Source of the DNA: Chromatium okenii | GTDB taxonomy: Bacteria > Pseudomonadota > Gammaproteobacteria > Chromatiales > Chromatiaceae | NCBI RefSeq assembly: GCF_016583745.1 | Contig: NZ_NRRQ01000002.1 | Coordinates: forward strand, 1-64,000 | Length of the DNA: 64,000 nucleotides | Direction: 5' to 3' | Shown here: positions 9,260 to 17,761 of the stretch, piece by piece | Numbering within the stretch: position 1 is the first letter of the stretch | Layout of the letters: each line of letters begins with the position of its first letter | The notes under the pieces: generated by a model | Seen by the model: only the letters and a program-made list of their open reading frames with translations | Database searches by the model: none | What the model was told of the DNA's origin: nothing | Program-made: the position numbers and the translations under genes

Positions 9260-9299
9260 ACAAAACGCCCAGCGCGTCATTGCTCACTGGGCGTTTTGT
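9260..9299 (-). terminator. Rho-independent terminator downstream of the GH57 gene
   Basis: A 13-bp perfect stem (ACAAAACGCCCAG with CTGGGCGTTTTGT) and a 14-nt loop. On the minus strand it follows the stop of the GH57 gene ending at 9307 and precedes murD. The symmetric A/T flanks mean it could act in both directions. It separates murD transcription from the upstream operon. Confidence 0.8.
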
Positions 9300-9306
9300 G
9301 TGTTGA

Positions 9307-10773
9307 TTAACTGAAATCGTGGTTTACGATGTCAATTGAACGCTGGCAAATTTCGCGCCCATAATCCGTCCACAACCCTTGCCCCCAATAGCGATAACAA
9401 CTGGTCTGCGACGCCATTAAATGAAACAGCGCATTGCGATAACTGGGATGATCGGTGGCAATTCCGGGGCGCAATACTTTTTCATTAAACAATGAACTCG
9501 CCGCTTCCATTGGGCCGAGCAAATTGTCATAACCACGCACCCAAGACAGATCATTCGTCCAACTGCCGCCTTCCATATGAAAACGTCCATCTTCTTGCTT
9601 CAATTCCGCAATCACCTGCGCCAATTTTTCCGGTCCATCGCCGGGTTGCAGCCGCGCCCAAATGCGGTCATGGAAAATCGGTTGAATCGCAGGAAAATCA
9701 CTCTCTTTAATTCCCATCGCAAAGAGATGTTCAAGATATTCACTGGCATTCATCATAGGGCTGTCAGAGCCGCTGCTATTGCGCACCACCTCCATAAATT
9801 TAGATGGGAATTCATTCATCATCACGCCGCCATTCTCGCCATCAGCAATCTGTGTGACCAATGGTGGAATAGATTTGCCGGCTAATTCAACGCGACTCAA
9901 TCCCTGCGCTTCATACCAAGGCTGCATCTGCGCTACCAACTTGGTATCTGAACCTTGGGTTTTAATAATCGCAATGATGCTGGCGGTCTCACCTTTGGAG
10001 TTGGTGCAGACTAAACGATGCGGAATATGTGGACGCTCAGGATGATGCCCGTTGCTCACCTGCTGCACAGAATGCTCTTGAATAAGCACCCATTGAAAAC
10101 CGCAATCAACCAATGTCTTGACGAATTCATAAGCAACGTCTGGATGATTGGGTAATGCCATTTCAGACGGTGAAAAACCGCGCACCCGCTCTAATGCTTC
10201 CCAACCAAAGATCGCCGCAAAATGATGTTGAAAAGCGCGAACATGCAGGCGGTAATCCTGCACTGGTGTTGATGGCGCAACTGCGTGTCCCCAAGGCATT
10301 CCTAACCATTCGGCTGCCCAATTATATTCGGGATTGCAGGTGATGGTTTTTAACGCATCAATCACATGATGCTCACCCATTTTGCGCAGTCCATGCAATA
10401 AGGTGCCGGAGTATTCCAACATGCAGCGCGGTGATTTCCCTTCACCAATCAATTGCGGAATGAATTCGCCAATCCGCTTATAACACCACACAAAAGTCGG
10501 CGCGTTGTAATTATCGCCAATATGTTGGTTGTGCATCATGTATTGCAAGTTGCTGATTAAATCAGCAGTGCGCAAATCACCACCGCCCGCTGGAATCAGC
10601 GGTTGATGTTGATGCAGCGCAATTGCAGTGGCGGAGCGAATTGCGCCAAAATTAATACCGCCGCGTTGGGTAAAAAGCGTTTGCTCACGACCGCGAGCGA
10701 CAACGTGTTCCAGCTCGGTTTCATTGCCGGAGATATTCGGAACATCATTCACATATTCAGGTAGTTGGTTCAA
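9307..10773 (-). CDS. Glycoside hydrolase family 57 protein (488 aa)
   Basis: A family 57 alpha-glucan-active enzyme or relative, 488 residues, without a signal peptide and so probably cytoplasmic. The family signature region around the nucleophile appears as GFSPSEMALP (about residue 200), and the acid/base-region motif as IADGENGGVM (about 310). The N-terminal ALHQHQP motif matches the usual HxHQP-like start of GH57 barrels. Members include amylases, 4-alpha-glucanotransferases, branching enzymes and galactosidases, and the specificity here cannot be assigned. It is the last gene of a three-gene set (GH57, ParD-like antitoxin, this gene). A strong terminator follows. A role in glycogen turnover is inferred. 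Confidence 0.85.
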   Translation of the reverse strand: MNQLPEYVNDVPNISGNETELEHVVARGREQTLFTQRGGINFGAIRSATAIALHQHQPLIPAGGGDLRTADLISNLQYMMHNQHIGDNYNAPTFVWCYKRIGEFIPQLIGEGKSPRCMLEYSGTLLHGLRKMGEHHVIDALKTITCNPEYNWAAEWLGMPWGHAVAPSTPVQDYRLHVRAFQHHFAAIFGWEALERVRGFSPSEMALPNHPDVAYEFVKTLVDCGFQWVLIQEHSVQQVSNGHHPERPHIPHRLVCTNSKGETASIIAIIKTQGSDTKLVAQMQPWYEAQGLSRVELAGKSIPPLVTQIADGENGGVMMNEFPSKFMEVVRNSSGSDSPMMNASEYLEHLFAMGIKESDFPAIQPIFHDRIWARLQPGDGPEKLAQVIAELKQEDGRFHMEGGSWTNDLSWVRGYDNLLGPMEAASSLFNEKVLRPGIATDHPSYRNALFHLMASQTSCYRYWGQGLWTDYGREICQRSIDIVNHDFS

Positions 10774-10833
10774 GGGTACATTCCTTCACTAGGTACAAAA
10801 GTGAGACAAAACGCAGCAATGCTGATTACATTG

Positions 10834-11088
10834 CTAACGTTTTAAGTCTCGGTAAAAATCACTTTTACTGCTGAAAACAAATGGCAAAGCGTGTTCGCGG
10901 GGTTCTGCTAATGATGCGAGTGATTCTGCAATAAAACTGACGGGTAAATCAGGATTATCTAGCGCAGCGCGTCCGACCCGTGCCCAGAATTCAATTTGTT
11001 CTGCAATCGTGCGCTGCTCACGTTGCGCATCATCTTTCGCTTGTTCATAAAGCTGTTGATTGATTTGTATAGATGTCGTGATTGACAT
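10834..11088 (-). CDS. ParD-like antitoxin (orphan)
   Basis: An 84-residue protein with an N-terminal ribbon-helix-helix-like segment (SITTSIQINQQLYEQAKDDA) followed by REQRTIAEQIEFWARVGRAAL, typical of the ParD-like antitoxin family (DUF3423 type). In the usual arrangement such a protein binds its own promoter and neutralises a RelE/ParE-type toxin. No toxin gene is found next to it: only 60 bp separate it from the downstream GH57 gene and 17 bp from the upstream one. It therefore appears as an orphan embedded between two glycosidase genes, perhaps serving as a transcriptional regulator of them (inference). Confidence 0.75.
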   Translation of the reverse strand: MSITTSIQINQQLYEQAKDDAQREQRTIAEQIEFWARVGRAALDNPDLPVSFIAESLASLAEPREHALPFVFSSKSDFYRDLKR

Positions 11089-11105
11089 GATGCAACCTCT
11101 GCAAA

Positions 11106-12368
11106 TTAAGATGACACCGGATCAAGCACAGTATCATCGTCGGATGTGACTATATCGCTATTGTGTTGCACCTCTGGTTCATGCACTGGTTCTGTGGCAA
11201 TGCCAATATCTTCTAATGCCGTTCGACTGATTGCTAAATCCGCATCAACTCGCGGCACCCATGATTCACCCCAGTATAAATTGCAACTGGTTTCAGCGCG
11301 TAATAACGCATTGAGTGCGGTATTGATTCCATCAACATAAGCGCCTTCAACAATGCCACGTTCACCCGCAAACCAACGCGCATCATGGACTAAATGACTG
11401 ACATGTGCCATATCAACTAACGCTTGTTTTTGGCGTTCTGATCCAATCCATTGCGTAAAATCACGTCCATGATGCCAACCCGTATTCCATGCGCCAGTGC
11501 GTACTTTCACTTCACCATGTGCGCCATAAGTATCGAGATAATCGTGAATAAATGTGGGCACAATGTTGGAGGTTCCCGCACTGACTTGTTCTAATAAGGG
11601 GCGATAAAAAACGCTCCAAAAATTCGCGCCTTCAGTGACATTGCGAAACCAACCGCCGTTCTCACCATCGGTGCAGGTTGTGACTAAAGGCGGGAAATCA
11701 CACCATTTCGTGCGCTCGGCAACTTCGGCTTGAAACCAACCCAAATCCATGCCGGATTCTTGCGCATCTGACAATTCACGATCTCGCACAATCACAATGA
11801 TTTCTGCATCGCCATAACGGGCAATATGCGGGCGATAACGCATTTCTTGCCAACTCATTTCGGTGACGGGTTCAATGTGTTCGCTATCCACTAATACATA
11901 GCGATAACCAAAGGCGCGTAATAATGGAATTAATTCCATTGAAAAACCCATTTCTGGCGGCCAGAATCCTTGAAAACGCGGGCGCCATAATAAATGATGC
12001 GCAATGCCGAGCCAGCGTTTTAAGTGTTCAGCGCGATCTGCGGCGGGAATTAACGGCAGCACGGGATGATAATAACCCGTGCCGAGGACATCAAAGACGG
12101 ATTGATTTTGAAAATGCCACAGCAATGAACCGCAATCCACCACGCCATAAACTTGTTGCTGAAATGCGGGATCAGACAGCGTTTCTAATAGCGTTCCTGA
12201 TAATGACAAATGGACGCGGGCGTGAGTTTCATGTCCCCACAAACTGCGCGGAATGCGATCCAGTGCGAATAAAATCTCATGCGCTTCCCACGTTTGATAT
12301 TGCAATAGTTCTTGCAAATTTCCCGGCGGTTGATGCAGATTGAGTACGAGCGCGTGATGTGCAAGCAT
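11106..12368 (-). CDS. Glycoside hydrolase family 57 protein (420 aa)
   Basis: A second family 57 enzyme, more canonical than its neighbour. It begins LVLNLHQPPGNLQELL, carries GFWPPEMGFS with the catalytic nucleophile glutamate (about residue 139), CTDGENGGWF (about 235) and the later barrel motif GAWNTGWHHGRDFTQW. There is no signal peptide. The C-terminal 30 residues are acidic and low in complexity. It is the first gene of the GH57-antitoxin-GH57 set and probably its promoter-proximal member. Alpha-glucan hydrolysis or transfer is the likely chemistry; the substrate is not determined. It has little sequence similarity to the 488-residue paralogue outside the motifs, so a recent tandem duplication is unlikely. 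Confidence 0.88.
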   Translation of the reverse strand: MLAHHALVLNLHQPPGNLQELLQYQTWEAHEILFALDRIPRSLWGHETHARVHLSLSGTLLETLSDPAFQQQVYGVVDCGSLLWHFQNQSVFDVLGTGYYHPVLPLIPAADRAEHLKRWLGIAHHLLWRPRFQGFWPPEMGFSMELIPLLRAFGYRYVLVDSEHIEPVTEMSWQEMRYRPHIARYGDAEIIVIVRDRELSDAQESGMDLGWFQAEVAERTKWCDFPPLVTTCTDGENGGWFRNVTEGANFWSVFYRPLLEQVSAGTSNIVPTFIHDYLDTYGAHGEVKVRTGAWNTGWHHGRDFTQWIGSERQKQALVDMAHVSHLVHDARWFAGERGIVEGAYVDGINTALNALLRAETSCNLYWGESWVPRVDADLAISRTALEDIGIATEPVHEPEVQHNSDIVTSDDDTVLDPVSS

Positions 12369-12488
12369 TGGATATTACCGTTGATTGGTTGTGATAATAG
12401 AATACCAAATGATGGCGGTGATGCTGTGACCAAGGAATGACCGGCAGCATCTGTTGTGTATTGCAATTCAATTCTATGACGCAGTGCC

Positions 12489-13982
12489 TTAACGTCGCCA
12501 TTGCGCCGGGCCGAGCTGATGAATGGATGCGCCTTGCGTATTCACAGCAACCATGACGGGCATGTCAACTACGCTGAATTCACGCATTGCTTCCATTCCT
12601 AAATCTGCAAACGCGACGATCCGCGCTGCTGTAATGGCTTGGGCAACTAAATAGGCGGCACCACCCACTGCAATTAAGGATACTGCGCCGTATTCTTTAA
12701 TGGCGTCAAGTGCAATTTGTCCGCGTTCACCTTTGCCAATCATGCCAATTAACCCGGTGTCGCGCAGCAATTGGGCAGTGAATTTATCCATGCGGCTGGC
12801 AGTTGTCGGGCCCGCCGGGCCGACGATTTCATTGCGCACCGCGTCAACCGGGCCGACGTAATAAATAAAGCGATTGGTTAAATCAACTCCATCCGGTAAT
12901 GATTCGCCGCGATTGAGTAATTCAATTAAACGAGAATGCGCGGCGTCGCGTCCGGTTAATAAGTTTCCAGTCAATAAAAGTCGCTCGCCGGGTTGCCAAG
13001 TGGCGAGATCGGCGCGGGTGAGTTGGTCAAGATTGACGCGGCGAGCACCGGCGGCGGCGTCCCAAACGAGGCGCGGCCAGTCTTCCAGCGCAGGCGGGAC
13101 GAATTGCGCCGCGCCGCTGCCGTCGAGGGTGAATTCGAGGTGGCGCGTGGCGGCGCAGTTGGGAATCAGGGCGACCGGCAGCGAGGCGGCGTGGGTGGGA
13201 TAGGTCAAAATTTTGACATCAAGGACGGTGGTCAGGCCGCCCAAACCCTGTGCGCCGATGCCGAGCGCGTTGATTTTGTCGTGCAATTCCAAGCGCAATT
13301 CTTCAATAAAATCAGTCGCTCCCCGCGCTTTGAGGTCGTGCAAATCAATCGGTGCGAGCAGCGCCTCTTTCGCCAGCAGCATCGCTTTTTCTGCCGAGCC
13401 GCCGATGCCGATGCCGAGCATTCCCGGTGGGCACCAGCCCGCGCCCAGCGTGGGGACGGTGGCGAGCACCCACTCGACGAGGCTGTCGCTGGGGTTGAGG
13501 GTGGCAAATTTTGCTTTATTTTCAGAGCCTCCGCCTTTGGCGGCGAGGCGCACGACGATGGTTTCGCCGGGCACGAGTGCGACGTGGACGACGGCGGGCG
13601 TGTTGTCGCCGGTGTTGCGGCGAGCGCCGAGCGGCGGGGCAACAATTGAGGCGCGGAGCGGGTTGTCGGGGTGGCGATAGGCGCGGCGCACGCCTTCATC
13701 AACCAATTCCTGCACACTCAACGCGGTGTCCCAGCGGACGTTCATGCCGACGCTTAAAAACACGACGACGGCACCAGTATCTTGGCAGATTGGGCGCTGA
13801 CCTTCGGCGCATAGCCTTGAATTCACAAGAATTTGTGCGATGGCGTCGCGGGCGGCGGGCGCAGCTTCGGCGTGATAAGCGGCAGTTAAGGCGCGAATGT
13901 AATCTTGCGGATGATAATAAGAAATGAATTGCAGCGCGGTGGCGATGCTGTCAATAAAATCGGCGGCGCGAATCGTGGACAT
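12489..13982 (-). CDS. Class I (iron-sulfur) fumarate hydratase
   Basis: A 497-residue fumarase of the oxygen-sensitive [4Fe-4S] class, interconverting fumarate and malate in the TCA cycle. The three cluster cysteines are recognisable in CQDTG (about residue 64), CPPGMLGIGIGG (about 182) and NCAATRH (about 275). The C-terminal swivelling domain contains VGPAGPTTASRMDKF. The whole alpha-beta arrangement (FumA/FumB-like) is present in one chain. The gene stands alone on the minus strand between the GH57 cluster (120 bp) and the DUF457-type membrane protein (45 bp). No regulatory site was recognised. Confidence 0.93.
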   Translation of the reverse strand: MSTIRAADFIDSIATALQFISYYHPQDYIRALTAAYHAEAAPAARDAIAQILVNSRLCAEGQRPICQDTGAVVVFLSVGMNVRWDTALSVQELVDEGVRRAYRHPDNPLRASIVAPPLGARRNTGDNTPAVVHVALVPGETIVVRLAAKGGGSENKAKFATLNPSDSLVEWVLATVPTLGAGWCPPGMLGIGIGGSAEKAMLLAKEALLAPIDLHDLKARGATDFIEELRLELHDKINALGIGAQGLGGLTTVLDVKILTYPTHAASLPVALIPNCAATRHLEFTLDGSGAAQFVPPALEDWPRLVWDAAAGARRVNLDQLTRADLATWQPGERLLLTGNLLTGRDAAHSRLIELLNRGESLPDGVDLTNRFIYYVGPVDAVRNEIVGPAGPTTASRMDKFTAQLLRDTGLIGMIGKGERGQIALDAIKEYGAVSLIAVGGAAYLVAQAITAARIVAFADLGMEAMREFSVVDMPVMVAVNTQGASIHQLGPAQWRR

Positions 13983-14027
13983 TGTTTTTTATTTGTCAGT
14001 TTGCAGTTGTCAGTGTGGGATTTGTGA

Positions 14028-14747
14028 TTAAAACTGGCGTTGAATGTGATTCCAATACTGTTCAATCTCGCTCAAGGTGGGGATGGGCAGTGGAATTTCA
14101 ATTTGCAGTACTGGCAGCCATGCGGCGCTGGGTGCAAACCAGAATAAGCTGAGGATGCTCATTAACATCAATAAATTGCTCCAGCGATCCGTATAACTAA
14201 AGGGTTTTAATGCGGTGCCGAATGAACGTTTGATGCGGCGATTGAGTAAATCAACGCTGTATAATTCATCTAAAACTAAATGGGTGAGATAACCAATCCC
14301 CGTCATCGCGCCAGCTAACCACGCAATTGCAGCGGATTCTTGCCATAACCAAAACGCAACATTGGTCATGGCTAAACTGATGACGATGACCGCTAATAAT
14401 GAATGCCAGATGCCGCGATGAACGGTGATGCGGCTGAAGATTTCTAAAAAGCCGTGCCGTACAATTAAATACACGCCGCCCCAGATTAAACTCAATTGCA
14501 GCGGCGGTAATTGTTTGAAAAAAGGCATGGTCATCGCAAATGCGAGTCCTGCTCCAATTAAATTAAATAAGATGGCGGCAGGTTTGGAGGTTTTAGAATC
14601 AATGTCGGGTAATAAACTGCCGACGACGCCGAGCACAAAAAATGACAGCGTGTGGCTGGCGTCAATCACCGCGGCAGTGTGCAGCATTAGCGCGGCGCTG
14701 GCGCTGACGACGATGCCAAGATTGAGGTGGGTTTGGAAATTGGCCAT
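14028..14747 (-). CDS. Membrane-bound metal-dependent hydrolase, YdjM/DUF457-like
   Basis: A polytopic inner-membrane protein of the YdjM/DUF457 family. The N-terminus has the family pattern MANFQTHLNLG, followed by LLPDIDSKTSKP, the conserved Asp pair after the first helix, and a histidine-bearing HRGIWHSLL segment. A further motif GYLTHLVLDELY is also typical and is thought to contribute metal ligands. About six hydrophobic segments can be counted. The frame is open upstream to 14822, but the proline-rich leader there is unlike the family, so the ATG at 14747 is preferred (239 residues). The catalytic role in vivo is not established for the family. It is divergent from the amidase gene at 14846. 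Confidence 0.8.
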   Translation of the reverse strand: MANFQTHLNLGIVVSASAALMLHTAAVIDASHTLSFFVLGVVGSLLPDIDSKTSKPAAILFNLIGAGLAFAMTMPFFKQLPPLQLSLIWGGVYLIVRHGFLEIFSRITVHRGIWHSLLAVIVISLAMTNVAFWLWQESAAIAWLAGAMTGIGYLTHLVLDELYSVDLLNRRIKRSFGTALKPFSYTDRWSNLLMLMSILSLFWFAPSAAWLPVLQIEIPLPIPTLSEIEQYWNHIQRQF

Positions 14748-14845
14748 GAGCGTGAGGAGCGGCGTGAGTGGAGGGGGCGCAGGTGACGTTGGCGCAGCAA
14801 TTTTGCAGATAATAGCGACCACTCATGTCTTATCAGGATTTCGTG

Positions 14846-15733
14846 ATGTCTCATCCTTTATTGATCGCTTTAGCGCAACAGTCCGATCAGGGTAGCGCCG
14901 CTGCCAATCTCGATGATTGTGAGACGGCCATTCGCACTGCCGCCAATCGTGGCTGTGGTTTGGTGTTGTTGCAAGAACTCCACAACAGTTCCTATTTTTG
15001 CCAGATTGAAGACCCTGCGCTGTTTGATCTCGCCGAGCCGATTCCGGGCCCGACCACCGAGCGGTTGAGCAAGTTAGCGCGGGAGCTGCAAGTGGTGATT
15101 ATCGGCTCATTGTTTGAACGGCGGGCACCGGGCTTGTATCACAACACCGCCGTCGTGCTGGATGTGGACGGCTCGCTGGCGGGCATCTATCGCAAAATGC
15201 ACATCCCGGACGATCCGGGCTATTACGAGAAATACTATTTTACGCCCGGCGATCTGGGCTTCAATCCGGTGGATACCGCTATCGGACGCCTCGGCGTGTT
15301 GGTGTGTTGGGATCAATGGTTTCCCGAAGCAGCGCGGGCGATGGCGCTGGCTGGTGCGCAAATTCTGCTGTATCCGACCGCAATTGGCTGGGATCCGTGC
15401 GATTCCTCGGCAGAACAAACGCGCCAGCTCGAGGCGTGGGTGACGGTGCAACGTGGTCATGCGGTGGCAAATGGTTTGACGGTGGCCGCCTGCAATCGGG
15501 TGGGATTTGAGCCCGACCCGCGGGGCGCAGGCTCCGGCGCTCGGTTCTGGGGCAGTTCATTTGTGTGCGGACCGCAGGGCGAAATGCTCGCGCAAGCGGA
15601 CGCGCAAACGCCTAAATTATTGATTACTGAAGTGAATCTGGCACGAACGGAGCAGGTGCGGCGGATGTGGCCGTTTTTGCGTGATCGTCGCATTGACGCT
15701 TACGACGATCTCAAACGACGTTATCGGGATTAA
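14846..15733 (+). CDS. aguB: N-carbamoylputrescine amidase (nitrilase superfamily)
   Basis: A nitrilase-superfamily amidohydrolase of about 295 residues, releasing putrescine from N-carbamoylputrescine in the agmatine route of polyamine synthesis. The Glu-Lys-Cys catalytic triad is visible in LLQELHNS, YRKMHIPDDP and VCWDQWFPE. The segments PTAIGWDP and FWGSSFVCGPQGE are characteristic of the AguB branch. The frame opens at 14825, but the internal ATG (MSHPLL) at 14846 fits the family start. Agmatine deiminase, its usual partner, is not in this window. The gene stands alone and is divergent from the DUF457-type gene. Confidence 0.9.
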   Translation: MSHPLLIALAQQSDQGSAAANLDDCETAIRTAANRGCGLVLLQELHNSSYFCQIEDPALFDLAEPIPGPTTERLSKLARELQVVIIGSLFERRAPGLYHNTAVVLDVDGSLAGIYRKMHIPDDPGYYEKYYFTPGDLGFNPVDTAIGRLGVLVCWDQWFPEAARAMALAGAQILLYPTAIGWDPCDSSAEQTRQLEAWVTVQRGHAVANGLTVAACNRVGFEPDPRGAGSGARFWGSSFVCGPQGEMLAQADAQTPKLLITEVNLARTEQVRRMWPFLRDRRIDAYDDLKRRYRD

Positions 15734-15778
15734 CTTTGACGATCTCACAGCTTGATCACACTGAGGAAAACTGCTGAT

Positions 15779-17113
15779 TCACTCACGCGCAACTTCACCC
15801 ACCAGCACCACTGCCAAGCGTTCAGGATGGATGCGCCGCGCAAATGCCTCCCGAATCTGCTCCACCGTCACCGCCTCCACCCGCGCCCGAAACTGCGCGA
15901 GATAATCGAGCGGCAGGTGATAAAACCCAATCACTTCTAAATAGTTGATTAAACTGCTGTTGCTGGCGATCCGCAGCGGAAAACCGCCGGTTAAATTTTG
16001 TTTCGCAGCGGTCAATTGCGCCTCAGTCGGTCCGGTCGCAATGAAGCGCTGCAAGGTCTCCAGCAACACGGCACGCGCCTGTGACGCCTGCGCGGTCTTG
16101 GTTTGCAAGCCTAAGGTGAAACTGCCGAGCTGTGCCAGTGGCGAAAAGGCGCTGCTCACGCTGTAGGACAACCCGCGTTGCTCGCGGATTTCGTTCATCA
16201 ACAGCGACACCAAACCGCTGCCGCCGAGAATGTGATTGCCGACATACAGCGGGAAATAGTCGGGATCACCGCGCCGCATTCCCGGCTGCCCCAGCAGCAC
16301 CGTCGTTTGCGTGGCAGGAAATGGCAGCGTCGTGACCGCGCCGCTGGTCAATTCTGCGACGGGCGGCAGCGCCGCTGCCCGTTCACCGGATGGCAAACCG
16401 GCAGTCAAGCGCGTTGCCATCGCCTCAGCTTCAGCCCGATCCAGCGCCCCCACAATGGCGACCACCGCATTTCGTGCGTGATAATAACGAGCATGAAATG
16501 CCTGCAATTCCTCGCGGGTGAGCGCAGCAATCGTTGCCGCAGTGCCAGCCGGATCAGCGGCATAAGGATGGTCGCCAAAGATCGCCCGATTGAGCGCCTT
16601 TTGCGCGACACTTTTGGGCGATTCCTCCGCCTGCCGCAACCCAATCAGCCAGTTTTTCCGCACCCGTTCCCAATCCGCTGCCGGAAACGTCGGCGTCGTC
16701 ACCACCGCCGTCAATGTTTCCAGCGCCGTCTCCAACGCGGGCTGCTGCGTCAGCGAGCGCAGCCCGATTGACGTGAGATCGCGGTCAGTCTCAACGCTGA
16801 TCGCCGCGCCGATGACGGCAGTGCGCTCGGCGAGCGCATCGGCATCCCAACTGCCCGCGCCCTGCATCAACATTTTTGCGGTGACTGCCGCCAAACCCGC
16901 TTGAGTACCGTCGCGGGCGCTGCCGGCGTCAAACACGATGCTGACATCCACCATCGGAATCTCTGGCGCGGCGACAAACAGCACCCGCGCTCCGGTGGGC
17001 GTCTGCCACGTTTGAATCTCCGGTACAGCGGCTGCTGGCGCGGTCGTCAGCACCAGCGTGGCGGCAATCAGCGCCTGCGCAAACAACGTCAACGGGCGGG
17101 GCATTTGCAGCAT
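15779..17113 (-). CDS. M16-family peptidase-like protein lacking the zinc motif
   Basis: An exported M16 (pitrilysin/processing peptidase) family protein. The preferred start at 17113 gives a clear signal peptide (PRPLTLFAQALIAATLVL, cleavage near TAPAAA). The open frame reaches 17167, overlapping the pilin stop by one base, so the longer start is possible. Two M16 domains follow. The inverted HxxEH zinc motif expected early in the first domain is replaced by AGLAAVTAKML, as in the inactive partner subunit of proteobacterial M16 pairs. The second domain keeps GGSGLVSLLMNEIREQRGLSYSVSS, the substrate-binding Arg/Tyr region. The active partner, normally adjacent, is absent here. A chaperone or partner-subunit role is inferred. 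Confidence 0.85.
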   Translation of the reverse strand: MLQMPRPLTLFAQALIAATLVLTTAPAAAVPEIQTWQTPTGARVLFVAAPEIPMVDVSIVFDAGSARDGTQAGLAAVTAKMLMQGAGSWDADALAERTAVIGAAISVETDRDLTSIGLRSLTQQPALETALETLTAVVTTPTFPAADWERVRKNWLIGLRQAEESPKSVAQKALNRAIFGDHPYAADPAGTAATIAALTREELQAFHARYYHARNAVVAIVGALDRAEAEAMATRLTAGLPSGERAAALPPVAELTSGAVTTLPFPATQTTVLLGQPGMRRGDPDYFPLYVGNHILGGSGLVSLLMNEIREQRGLSYSVSSAFSPLAQLGSFTLGLQTKTAQASQARAVLLETLQRFIATGPTEAQLTAAKQNLTGGFPLRIASNSSLINYLEVIGFYHLPLDYLAQFRARVEAVTVEQIREAFARRIHPERLAVVLVGEVARE

Positions 17114-17166
17114 GAGCGAGTCCTTGATGGTATGAAAGCGTTGTGTAATCAAACAGTTGGCAGTCA

Positions 17167-17586
17167 TTAGCGCCGCCAGCAGGTGCCGGCGGTATTTCCG
17201 GTGGCAGCTCCGGTGACGCCGCGCTGTCCCATCTGGTTGACCGTGAAGGTGCCGCAGCCATCGCCAGCTTGCGAACCGGTGGGCGCGGCTTGCAAAGCAA
17301 AGGTCGTGGCGGTCGGTGTGCTGGTAAAACCAATGGTGTAGCGCGTTGCCATTTCGGCAGTATTACAACCGCTATTCGGCACTGCGCCCGCATAACTCGA
17401 ATTGGCGGTATAGCGGCGCTCCATTCCTTGCGCAATTTCAATTAAACAAGAAGCGGCATTGCTGCGCCACGATTGGCGGACAGAATTCTGATAAGACGGA
17501 TAGGCAATTGCGGACAAAATGCCGACGATGGCGACGGTAATCATCAATTCGATAAGGGTGAAGCCGTTGATTGCTGTTTTTTTCAT
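17167..17586 (-). CDS. pilE: Type IV pilin-like minor pilin PilE
   Basis: A 139-residue prepilin. After a short basic leader (MKKTAING) comes the prepilin peptidase site and hydrophobic helix FTLIELMITVAIVGILSAIA, with the conserved glutamate at position 5 of the mature protein. Four cysteines in the C-terminal half probably form disulfides. The frame opens at 17655, but the ATG at 17586 places the leader correctly. It closes the fimT-pilV-pilW-pilX-pilY1-pilE operon, as in Pseudomonas. It lies 175 bp after the pilY1 stop with a hairpin terminator between, so expression may partly depend on its own promoter. Its stop overlaps the M16 frame by one base. Confidence 0.88.
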   Translation of the reverse strand: MKKTAINGFTLIELMITVAIVGILSAIAYPSYQNSVRQSWRSNAASCLIEIAQGMERRYTANSSYAGAVPNSGCNTAEMATRYTIGFTSTPTATTFALQAAPTGSQAGDGCGTFTVNQMGQRGVTGAATGNTAGTCWRR

Positions 17587-17717
17587 AGTCACTCGTTGGT
17601 GATAACTAAATTGAGTTTGTTCGGAGCCGGTTGAAGAATTGACGGAAATAATCAAGGATTACGAATCATTCAGTGTTTCCTTAAACCGTCCCATATTCGA
17701 CACCGCATTGCAAAACT

Positions 17718-17741
17718 AAAGTCCGCACAGTGGCGGACTTT
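17718..17741 (-). terminator. Hairpin terminator between pilY1 and pilE
   Basis: A 9-bp stem AAAGTCCGC/GCGGACTTT with a 6-nt loop. On the minus strand it is followed by an imperfect T tract (TTTAGTTTT), on the plus strand by six T residues. It lies 20 bp beyond the pilY1 stop and may partly terminate the pilus operon before pilE. Confidence 0.65.
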
Positions 17742-17761
17742 TTTGCTGGGTTAAATTGGAA

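Noticed and set aside
12993-13649. A 218-residue plus-strand open frame
   Set aside because: Antisense to fumarase; no start signal and no recognisable domain.
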